Source: an uncultured Paraprevotella sp.
GTDB lineage: Bacteria > Bacteroidota > Bacteroidia > Bacteroidales > Bacteroidaceae
Direction of reading: 5' to 3'
Assembly (NCBI GenBank): GCA_910584955.1
Contig: CAJUDC010000091.1
Location: 1 to 10,606 of the forward strand
DNA length: 10,606 bases
A program made the translations under genes and the position numbers. The notes under the pieces were generated by a model. The model made no database searches. It was given only the letters and a program-made list of their open reading frames with translations, and had not been told where the DNA came from. This document shows positions 1 to 5,929 of the stretch, piece after piece (positions within the stretch are counted from its first letter, which is position 1; each line of letters starts with the position of its first letter).

Positions 1-51
1 AGCAACAGACTCATAATCTGGAGGTCCCTGGTTCAAGCCCAGGCTGGTCCA
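1..51 (+). tRNA. tRNA, CAT anticodon (Ile2-lysidine or elongator Met), 5'-truncated by window edge
   Basis: This is the 3' two-thirds of a tRNA; the 5' acceptor strand and most of the D arm lie before the window. The anticodon loop CTCATAA (10-16) gives anticodon CAT at 12-14. The T arm is CCTGG (27-31), loop TTCAAGC (32-38), CCAGG (39-43). The 3' acceptor strand CTGGTCC is 44-50 and the discriminator A is at 51. CCA is not encoded (ACAAAG follows), so it must be added enzymatically. The anticodon stem has four pairs plus an A-G mismatch at 5/21. A CAT anticodon fits elongator Met or the Ile2 tRNA modified by TilS. The two G residues at acceptor positions 68-69 imply C4-G69 and C5-G68 pairs, which are TilS identity elements, so Ile2 is somewhat favoured. 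Initiator Met is unlikely because the anticodon stem lacks the three G-C pairs. Confidence 0.88.
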
Positions 52-75
52 CAAAGAAAAATTTCAGAAATTCAG

Positions 76-107
76 GCCGTAATCAAATATTGATTACGGC
101 TTTTTTT
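76..107 (+). terminator. Intrinsic terminator of the tRNA unit
   Basis: A perfect 11-bp inverted repeat (76-86 with 90-100) encloses the loop ATA and is followed by seven T residues (101-107). It lies 25 bases after the tRNA 3' end, as expected for a rho-independent terminator of the tRNA transcript. Confidence 0.9.
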
Positions 108-174
108 ATGGGTTCCTGCATCGGAATATATACCCAACCCGACACTGCTACGCACTTTTCCTACCTATTCTTCC

Positions 175-204
175 TTGTCTGTTACATGGAAAGACGTATA
201 TTTG
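175..204 (+). promoter_or_regulatory. Bacteroidetes-type promoter for the DUF5009-like gene
   Basis: TTG at 175-177 and TATATTTG at 197-204 are separated by 19 bases, matching the Bacteroides -33/-7 consensus (TTG, N19-21, TAnnTTTG). Transcription should begin near 208-211, giving a leader of roughly 100 nt before the ATG at 309. The leader contains a small hairpin: ACCGG at 240-244 pairs with CCGGT at 248-252. TACCGG at 215-220 could pair with the same 3' arm instead. Confidence 0.75.
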
Positions 205-308
205 CACATGACAATACCGGATAAAGGCTGAAAAACGACACCGGACGCCGGTAACTTCTGCCCGTCACGACCAGAAAGAACCAATTTATAACCCTTTTAT
301 TTAATCGT

Positions 309-1451
309 ATGAAACCGCAAAACACTGCTGCTCCCCGCTTGGAATCGCTCGATGCCCTCAGGGGATTCGACCTTTTCTGCCTGGTAGGACTGGAAGAGGT
401 GATTCACGCTCTAAACCATGCTACAGACGCCCCTTGGATGGACAAACTCATGTGGGCTTTCACCCATGCCGAATGGGAAGGCTTCTCACCGTGGGACCTT
501 GTCATGCCCTTGTTCATGTTCATGGCCGGTGTGACCATCCCCTTTGCTTTCTCGCGCTACAAGCAGACTTCTATCCCCTCAGGCATATACCGACGTATTG
601 CCAAAAGAGTCGTTCTGCTATGGATATTCGGCATGATGTGCCAAGGCAACCTGCTGGGGCTGAATCCCGACCGATTCTATCTTTACAGCAACACCCTCCA
701 AGCCATTGCGGCAGGTTATCTGATAGCCGTCCTCCTGTTCCTGCACACTCGTTTCAAGGCACAAGTCGCTGTGGCCGTCGGTCTGCTGGCTATCTATTGG
801 TGCGGAATGGAATTTATCGGATGCAACGGTTACGGCAACGGTATCTACACCCCTGAGGGGAATTTTGCGGAATGGCTCGACCGCATCTGCCTGGGACGCT
901 TCCGCGACGGAGCATGGACGGACAACGGCACCGTGGTATTCGCTCCGGGCTATCATTACACGTGGATATGGAGCACCCTCACCTTTGGCGTCACCACTCT
1001 GACCGGTGTTTTTGCGGGGCACTTGTTAAAATCGAAAGACATCACCCCCCTGCGCAAATTCCATCTACTGATGGCCGGAGGTGCCGTCATGACAGCTCTC
1101 GGATGGATATGGGGACTGGAGCATCCGGTCATCAAACGCTTATGGACCGGATCCATGGTGCTTGTCAGCAGCGGCTACTGCTGGTTGCTGATGGGTATCT
1201 TCTATTACCTGATCGACTGCCGGGGATACAGAAAACATATCGGCTGGCTCAAAGTGTACGGCATGAACTCCATCGTGGCCTATATGCTCGCATGCTGCAT
1301 ACGCTTCCACTGTATCGGGCAATCGCTCTTCTACGGTCTGGCACCTTATCTGGGAGACTACTACCCCGTACTTATCACAGTGTCCAATGCAGCGGTGATC
1401 TACCTGATATTGGCCGTCATGTATAAAAACAGAATTTTCCTGAAGGTATAA
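309..1451 (+). CDS. HGSNAT/NagX-like membrane acyltransferase (DUF5009-type)
   Basis: A 380-residue polytopic inner-membrane protein with about ten hydrophobic segments from residue 15 to 377. The N-terminal signature RLESLDALRGFD (10-21) and HAEWEGFSPWDLVMPLFMFMAG (53-74) are typical of the heparan-alpha-glucosaminide N-acetyltransferase-like family (COG4299). In the human enzyme the histidine of the matching H-x-x-W-x-G motif carries the acetyl group; here it is His53. Family members move an acetyl group from cytoplasmic acetyl-CoA across the membrane onto an amino sugar. The bacterial substrate is uncertain, with peptidoglycan or host-glycan sugars as candidates. The length is normal for bacterial members. 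The ATG at 309 gives the full motif and has no strong Shine-Dalgarno, as is usual in this phylum. The gene has its own promoter and terminator, so it is probably monocistronic. Family assignment is firm; substrate is inference. Confidence 0.85.
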   Translation: MKPQNTAAPRLESLDALRGFDLFCLVGLEEVIHALNHATDAPWMDKLMWAFTHAEWEGFSPWDLVMPLFMFMAGVTIPFAFSRYKQTSIPSGIYRRIAKRVVLLWIFGMMCQGNLLGLNPDRFYLYSNTLQAIAAGYLIAVLLFLHTRFKAQVAVAVGLLAIYWCGMEFIGCNGYGNGIYTPEGNFAEWLDRICLGRFRDGAWTDNGTVVFAPGYHYTWIWSTLTFGVTTLTGVFAGHLLKSKDITPLRKFHLLMAGGAVMTALGWIWGLEHPVIKRLWTGSMVLVSSGYCWLLMGIFYYLIDCRGYRKHIGWLKVYGMNSIVAYMLACCIRFHCIGQSLFYGLAPYLGDYYPVLITVSNAAVIYLILAVMYKNRIFLKV

Positions 1452-1510
1452 TCCCTATTGGGTTCGTTCCGGTCTGCGGAGCTTCTTATCAGCCTGGCAG
1501 ACAGAACATG

Positions 1511-1549
1511 AAAAAGTTTGCTTCCTGCGTCGGGAAGCAAACTTTTTTT
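1511..1549 (+). terminator. Strong intrinsic terminator after the DUF5009-like gene
   Basis: A 15-bp perfect stem (1511-1525 with 1533-1547) has a 7-nt loop and a run of seven T (1543-1549). The 5' arm starts with five A residues, so it could also terminate minus-strand transcription. It lies 60 bases after the stop codon at 1451. Confidence 0.9.
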
Positions 1550-1654
1550 ATTCATCAAACATCCGCATTTCGCCCACCCCGTTCCTCGCAGGGTGAGAAA
1601 AAACACATTTCTGCCGCCGGAAATGTTAAAATGTAAAAGATAATCAGCAAAAAC

Positions 1655-1685
1655 TTGTTTCCTTATCAAATATTCGCTTCATTTG
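1655..1685 (+). promoter_or_regulatory. Probable promoter for the acyltransferase-3 gene
   Basis: TTG at 1655-1657 is followed 20 bases later by TTCATTTG at 1678-1685. This matches the Bacteroides -7 box TAnnTTTG except for T instead of A at the second position. Its location after the upstream terminator and about 70 bases before the ATG fits. Confidence 0.5.
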
Positions 1686-1754
1686 CAATAGACTTTTATC
1701 TTATAGAATATAGCGCAGGCGGACTTGTTCCGACGGCGACGTGCACAAAAACAA

Positions 1755-2969
1755 ATGACTAAAGACTTCTCCTCATGGGCAGACAAACTGCCTATGCCCC
1801 GCACGCAAGCGGAACTCCAATCACAGGTGATCGACTGGCTGCGATTTCCACTGACATTCTTCGTACTCGTCGTACATGTCAATCCGCAACTGAGCCCTTT
1901 TGCCACTCCCATACCGGACATCGACTTCATGCACCTGACTTTATGCGATTTCTACACCCTGCTGGGCAGAACGGGAACGCTTATCGGCCTCATGACCGTT
2001 CCTTTCTTCTTTTTCGTCAGCGGATATTTCTTCTTTTATAAAACAGAAACGTGGAACCGGACCGTATATCGGACTAAGATAGCCAAAAGAGTGAGGAGCC
2101 TGCTCGTCCCTTACCTGACATGGAACCTGCTTTGTCTGTTGTTGACCATCTCCCACGATGCTTTCAAATACTTTACACAAGGACAACCGCAGGAACTGCT
2201 GGAAGCCTTCATGAACCAATACGGCAGTTTCGGGAAAATCGTATCCTATTTCTGGACCAGCTCGATATGGGACATAGGTAGCACCAATCTGCTGGGATCC
2301 CGCACATGGATGTCAGGGCCCATCATCCTGCCGTTCTGGTTTCTGCGGGACCTGATTGTCATATCGTTGCTGTCGCCTCTCGTCTATCGGGCTATTAAAT
2401 GGGGATCATGCTATTTGATCGGCCTGTTGGGGGTGGCCTATATTCTGAAACTATGGACAACTCCCGGCCTGGGTGTCACCGGTATCTTCTTTTTCACTTT
2501 CGGAGCCTGGCTCAGCCTGAACCGGAAAAATATCGTCGAGACATTCCATCCTTTCAGAAAGCTCATCGGAGGACTGACATTCATTTTCCTCATAGCCTGC
2601 CTGACAGTGGAGCACAAGCATATAACACCGATACTGAACAATCTGTTTTGCCTGACGGGAATGATCAGCGCCATCAATCTGGCAGCCCGGCTGCTGGAAA
2701 AGGGAAAAATCGCCGTACGCCCCCGGCTTTCACAAACCTGCTTCTTCGTATATGCGCTGCACGGCATGAGGATAGCCCGCTTCTCCTTTCTGGGAATGGG
2801 AATGACCGTTGCCGGCTCACTGTTCTGCGCCCGGCAAGGAATAGTGGGTACGTTGCTGGCCTACCTGGCCTCCCCCGTTCTCGGGCTTATCTTCTGCCTG
2901 TTGCTTTTCGGCCTGATGAAACGATTCACACCGGGTTTTCTGAAGATACTTATCGGAGGACGCCTGTAG
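1755..2969 (+). CDS. Acyltransferase-3 family integral membrane protein
   Basis: A 404-residue polytopic membrane protein. Acyltransferase-3 hallmarks are visible: IDWLRFPLTFFVLVVHVNP (26-44), with Arg30 and His41 at the conserved arginine and catalytic-histidine positions; FFFVSGYFFFY (85-95); and KRVRSLLVPYLTWN (111-124). FWFLRDL lies at 194-200, and a late SQTCFFVYALHGM segment at 326-338. The family (OafA/WecH type) transfers acetyl or other acyl groups from the cytoplasm onto surface polysaccharides, lipids or peptidoglycan. The acceptor here cannot be read from the sequence. I start at the ATG at 1755. An in-frame TTG at 1725 would add an Arg-rich ten-residue extension (MFRRRRAQKQ) with no family support. 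The gene is unrelated in sequence to the preceding acyltransferase. The nearest downstream terminator candidate is weak, at 3133-3161. Confidence 0.85.
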   Translation: MTKDFSSWADKLPMPRTQAELQSQVIDWLRFPLTFFVLVVHVNPQLSPFATPIPDIDFMHLTLCDFYTLLGRTGTLIGLMTVPFFFFVSGYFFFYKTETWNRTVYRTKIAKRVRSLLVPYLTWNLLCLLLTISHDAFKYFTQGQPQELLEAFMNQYGSFGKIVSYFWTSSIWDIGSTNLLGSRTWMSGPIILPFWFLRDLIVISLLSPLVYRAIKWGSCYLIGLLGVAYILKLWTTPGLGVTGIFFFTFGAWLSLNRKNIVETFHPFRKLIGGLTFIFLIACLTVEHKHITPILNNLFCLTGMISAINLAARLLEKGKIAVRPRLSQTCFFVYALHGMRIARFSFLGMGMTVAGSLFCARQGIVGTLLAYLASPVLGLIFCLLLFGLMKRFTPGFLKILIGGRL

Positions 2970-3132
2970 CATATTTTCGGGGAGGCCGTTACAAACAAGC
3001 AGACAGGCGCTCCACAAACCCGGTTCAAACCGTCGTTTGCATACATCACGTCATGAAACGAACAAACCAAACCGTGACGTGTAGCGATCATGCCATGATG
3101 TAAAGTCGCAGTCCTCTAACCGGCAAATAACA

Positions 3133-3161
3133 GCGGTGGAACCGCAAGTTTTCCGTTTTTA
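3133..3161 (+). terminator. Weak hairpin plus T-rich tract upstream of the SGNH gene
   Basis: GCGGT (3133-3137) pairs with ACCGC (3141-3145) around a GGA loop. T-rich sequence with interruptions follows (3149-3160). It lies about 165 bases after the acyltransferase stop and could end that transcript. It also occupies the place where a -33 element would be expected for the promoter box at 3167. The stem is only 5 bp, so this is tentative. Confidence 0.3.
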
Positions 3162-3166
3162 TTCCC

Positions 3167-3174
3167 TATATTTG
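3167..3174 (+). promoter_or_regulatory. -7 promoter box placed directly before the SGNH start codon
   Basis: TATATTTG at 3167-3174 is an exact match to TAnnTTTG and identical to the box at 197-204. Only four bases (CGCC) separate it from the ATG at 3179. Transcription would therefore begin at or within a few bases of the start codon. No TTG is present 19-21 bases upstream, so either the -33 element is degenerate or the promoter depends on other contacts. Confidence 0.55.
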
Positions 3175-3178
3175 CGCC

Positions 3179-3949
3179 ATGAAACGTTTTTCATTGTTTT
3201 TATCTCTTGTCCTTACTGTCATCTGTTCCAGTCGGGCCGTTCCAACGGACAGTCTTCACATCGTGTTTGTAGGCAACAGCATCACCCAAGGGGCCCTGCT
3301 TGCCCATCCGGCTGCCGAAGCACCGCCCGCCACAGCGGCAGCGTATCTGGGCGCCCGGTGTCCGGCTCTCCATGTCGACTTCAGCAACTGCGGAGTAAGC
3401 GGCTCCACCACCGTCGATTTTCTGCCGGTAGCCGATAAGTTGTTTCCTCGGGTGATAAGCGCCGCCAACGGATTCGCCTCACAGCCGGGGCTGATGATTT
3501 TCAGCATCTCGCTGGGCACAAACGACAGCGCCAGCACCCGCACGACCGGCGCTCCGGTACTGCCCCAGCAGTATTATACCAATCTCAAGGTGATCGTTGA
3601 CGAACTGTTGAAAACCTACCCCGGTTGCAAAGTGGTGCTCCAATATCCGTTGTGGTACAGCCCCACCACCTTCAACGGAGCCATGTATCTGCAAGCGGGC
3701 CTGGACCGGCTGCAAAGCTATTTTCCCATGATCGAACGGCTGGTGAAAGAGTATGCAGACACCCACCCCGGCCGGGTATGGGACGGTGACCCGAAAGCGT
3801 TCTCCCTGTTTCGCGAACACCACCAAGAATATTTCACACCGGAAAACGGCCATGCCGGTACATTCTACCTGCACCCCAACCGGCGCGGTGCCGAAGTGCT
3901 GGGCCGCATCTGGGGCGAAACGATATTGAAGGCTGCCGGCATAAAGTAA
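3179..3949 (+). CDS. Secreted SGNH/GDSL-family hydrolase (probable carbohydrate esterase)
   Basis: A 256-residue protein with a signal peptide (about 1-20, MKRFSLFLSLVLTVICSSRA). Signal peptidase I cleavage is likely after Ala20; Cys16 does not sit in a good lipobox. SGNH blocks are clear: block I VFVGNSITQG (29-38) with nucleophile Ser34; block II glycine in NCGVSGS (70-76); block III GTND (113-116) with Asn115; and block V LHPN with His232. The aspartate normally three residues before that histidine is Phe229, so a Ser-His dyad or another acid residue must be used. Periplasmic SGNH proteins of this kind often remove acetyl groups from glycans; the substrate here is unknown. The only upstream Met is at 3179; the next lies deep in the fold, which fixes the start. 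It heads a probable operon with the dipeptidase 61 bases downstream. Confidence 0.85.
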   Translation: MKRFSLFLSLVLTVICSSRAVPTDSLHIVFVGNSITQGALLAHPAAEAPPATAAAYLGARCPALHVDFSNCGVSGSTTVDFLPVADKLFPRVISAANGFASQPGLMIFSISLGTNDSASTRTTGAPVLPQQYYTNLKVIVDELLKTYPGCKVVLQYPLWYSPTTFNGAMYLQAGLDRLQSYFPMIERLVKEYADTHPGRVWDGDPKAFSLFREHHQEYFTPENGHAGTFYLHPNRRGAEVLGRIWGETILKAAGIK

Positions 3950-4010
3950 TCCGAAAAGACGACCGCCGCAGGAAGCCTTTCTCCCTATACCCACGCAAAC
4001 CCCAACCATA

Positions 4011-4679
4011 ATGAAGATACTACCGGTCATTATCTTATGCTTCGCCACCCTGAACCTTCCGGCACAAACGCAAAGCGAAACGGCACGGAAAATGGAGAAA
4101 GCAGGGTTCACGAACATACAAAGCATAGCCCCCGACATACAGGTGAGCCTGATGTATGCGCGAGCCGACAACTTCACCGGAAAGATTCTCTACACCGACC
4201 TGCGCGAAGCCTATCTGCACCCCAAAGCCGCCAAGGCGCTGGCCAAGGCACAACGGATTCTGAAACAATCCCACCCGGACCTGAGCCTGAAAGTGTACGA
4301 CGCAGCCCGCCCCATGCACATTCAGCAACGGATGTGGAACGTAGTGGCCGGCACCCCGAAAGCCGTCTATGTGAGCAACCCCAAAAACGGAGGCGGACTG
4401 CACAACTACGGTATGGCAGTGGATCTCACCCTATGCGACGCACAGGGCGACACGCTGCCGATGGGTACCGTCATCGACTATCTGGGCACCTACGCACATA
4501 TCACCCGCGAAGAAGAATGGGTCCGAAAGGGAGTGCTGACCGCAGAGGCCAAACGCAACCGCGAACTGTTGCGCAGCGTCATGCGACAAGCCGGATTCCG
4601 CCCGCTCAATACGGAATGGTGGCATTTTAATTTCATCAGCCGTGCCGAAGCCAAGGCACACTATAAACCCATACCCTGA
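4011..4679 (+). CDS. Secreted D-Ala-D-Ala dipeptidase, peptidase family M15D (VanX/DdpX-like)
   Basis: A 222-residue zinc dipeptidase predicted to hydrolyse free D-Ala-D-Ala. VanX-family motifs are all present: YDAARP (96-101) with the transition-state arginine Arg100; LHNYGMAVDL (130-139) giving zinc ligands His131 and Asp138; and EWWHFNF (202-208) giving catalytic Glu202 and zinc ligand His205. The N-terminus MKILPVIILCFATLNLPAQ looks like a signal peptide cleaved near Ala18, so the mature enzyme is probably periplasmic and about 200 residues, a normal VanX size. A periplasmic site suggests salvage of wall-derived dipeptide rather than vancomycin resistance, since no vanH or ligase gene is nearby. 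No promoter box is visible in the 61-base gap from the SGNH gene, and only six bases separate it from the methyltransferase. Confidence 0.92.
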   Translation: MKILPVIILCFATLNLPAQTQSETARKMEKAGFTNIQSIAPDIQVSLMYARADNFTGKILYTDLREAYLHPKAAKALAKAQRILKQSHPDLSLKVYDAARPMHIQQRMWNVVAGTPKAVYVSNPKNGGGLHNYGMAVDLTLCDAQGDTLPMGTVIDYLGTYAHITREEEWVRKGVLTAEAKRNRELLRSVMRQAGFRPLNTEWWHFNFISRAEAKAHYKPIP

Positions 4680-4685
4680 CCGACG

Positions 4686-5906
4686 ATGCTGAACGAAGCC
4701 ACCCTAGCCTTTGCCGAACGCCATGCCGACGACGACGTGCGCCGCCTGGCTTTGCAACCCGTCCCCGATCCGGCTGTCAACCTGACGGCGGCCCTGCAAC
4801 AGATCGAAGGACGACAACTGGCCCGCCGGAAGTTGCCCGGATGGGCGGCATGTCCGGGCATGATCTTCCCGCCCCGGCTTTCGATGGAACAATGCTCGTC
4901 GGAAGCCACAGCCCGTTACAAACAAGAAATAGTGAAACGATTGTTCGGAAAAGCGGCAGACACGGCTCTCCTTCAGGGTACGTTCGCCGACCTGACCGGC
5001 GGTTTCGGAGTAGATTTCAGTTATCTGGCCCCCTTGTTCAACCGGGCCGTCTACGTAGAACGCCTGCCTCATCTGTGCCGGATTGCCCGACACAACCTCG
5101 ACTGTCTGGGTTTGCAGAGAGCCGAAATCATCAACAGCGACGCAACGGAATATCTGCCCACCCTGCCGGCGGCCGATCTTCTGTTCATGGATCCGGCCCG
5201 GCGCGACGGAAGCGGACGCAAGACCGTGGCCATCGCCGACTGCGAGCCCAATCTGGAAATCCTGCAACCGCTTTTACGGGAGAAAGGACGTTTCACGTTG
5301 ATCAAACTGTCGCCCATGCTGGACATCGGTCTGGCCCTGCAACGTCTGCCTGGCATCAGTCAGGTGCATGTTGTAAGCGTGGCGGGCGAATGCAAAGAAC
5401 TGTTGCTTGTGATGCCACAAACCCCGTCCGGCTCTGTTCCCTCCATACATTGCGTCAATCTGACGGACAAAAGCACAGCCCTCCCGTTCGTATTTACCCT
5501 GGAAGAAGAAGCTGCCACCTCGTGTACCTATACGACAGCGCTGAAGAAATATTTATACGAACCCAACGCCTCGCTGCTGAAAGCACAAGCCCAACGCATC
5601 ACAGCCGTCCGGTTCGGCCTGGAGAAACTGCATCCGAACAGTCATCTGTACACGTCCGACCGGCTCCTTACCGATTTCCCAGGACGCATGTTTCGGATAG
5701 AGGCCGCATCGGGATTCGGGAAAAAAGAAAGCAGGGATTTACTGAAGAATCTGTCCAAAGCCAACCTGACGGTACGGAACTTCCCGGCCTCGGCAGCCGA
5801 TCTACGCAAACGCCTCCGTCTGACGGACGGAGGCGACATTTATTTGTTTGCCACCACAACTGCCGATGGCAAGCATATACTGATACGTTGCAGCAAGCCG
5901 TCGTAA
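4686..5906 (+). CDS. Class I SAM-dependent methyltransferase, PG_1098/THUMP-like family
   Basis: A 406-residue cytoplasmic protein. The N-terminal 1-95 region is helical with no membrane segment. A Rossmann methyltransferase core follows. Motif I is DLTGGFGVDFSYLAPLF (102-118), the acidic SAM ribose-binding residue is Glu125 in VYVERLPHL, and motif IV is LLFMDPARRD (165-174), a DPPY-like catalytic loop. A strand with LIKLSPMLD lies at 205-213. The C-terminal part (about 300-406), with SGFGKKESRDLLK and LRLTDGGDIYLFATT, matches the THUMP-like tail of the Bacteroidetes family typified by Porphyromonas PG_1098. The fold suggests RNA as substrate, but the target base is unknown. It starts six bases after the dipeptidase stop, so it is co-transcribed and possibly translationally coupled. 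Functional linkage with its cell-wall neighbours is not obvious. Confidence 0.85.
   Translation: MLNEATLAFAERHADDDVRRLALQPVPDPAVNLTAALQQIEGRQLARRKLPGWAACPGMIFPPRLSMEQCSSEATARYKQEIVKRLFGKAADTALLQGTFADLTGGFGVDFSYLAPLFNRAVYVERLPHLCRIARHNLDCLGLQRAEIINSDATEYLPTLPAADLLFMDPARRDGSGRKTVAIADCEPNLEILQPLLREKGRFTLIKLSPMLDIGLALQRLPGISQVHVVSVAGECKELLLVMPQTPSGSVPSIHCVNLTDKSTALPFVFTLEEEAATSCTYTTALKKYLYEPNASLLKAQAQRITAVRFGLEKLHPNSHLYTSDRLLTDFPGRMFRIEAASGFGKKESRDLLKNLSKANLTVRNFPASAADLRKRLRLTDGGDIYLFATTTADGKHILIRCSKPS
5811..5835 (+). repeat. Intragenic inverted repeat near the 3' end of the methyltransferase gene
   Basis: A perfect 10-bp GC-rich inverted repeat (5811-5820 with 5826-5835) has a 5-nt loop. It lies in coding sequence for RLRLTDGGD, about 70 bases before the stop. 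No T run follows directly, so it is not a standard intrinsic terminator. Confidence 0.55.
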
Positions 5907-5929
5907 GCCGCCGGCTGCCGCCCGGTCTG

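Larger units (their letters stand above)
1452..1754. other. Intergenic region between the two acyltransferase genes
   Basis: This 303-base gap holds the terminator at 1511-1549 and the probable promoter at 1655-1685. The rest is AT-rich leader (about 65 nt before the ATG at 1755). I see no convincing small gene or RNA in it. A minus-strand open frame over 1400-1669 has no recognisable protein character and overlaps the terminator. Confidence 0.6.

Noticed and set aside
1725..1754. TTG start extending the acyltransferase-3 protein by ten residues
   Set aside because: The extension is Arg-rich and unlike the family N-terminus, and an ATG at 1755 is a better start.
3054..3105. Palindromic stretches (CACGTCA/TGACGTG and ATCAT-GCC-ATGAT) after the acyltransferase-3 gene
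   Set aside because: The stems are short with an 18-base loop or only 5 bp, and no T tract follows; they are not convincing terminators or operators.
3179..3240. Lipoprotein signal around Cys16 of the SGNH hydrolase
   Set aside because: The residues before the cysteine (Thr-Val-Ile) do not fit a lipobox; SSRA suits signal peptidase I.
3479..4177. Minus-strand open frame (232 codons) across the SGNH-dipeptidase junction
   Set aside because: It covers parts of two confident genes on the other strand and shows no recognisable domain.
4011..4679. Glycopeptide-resistance (van) gene cluster
   Set aside because: Only the dipeptidase motif is present. There is no vanH, D-Ala-D-Lac ligase or VanS/VanR-like gene, and the enzyme has a signal peptide.
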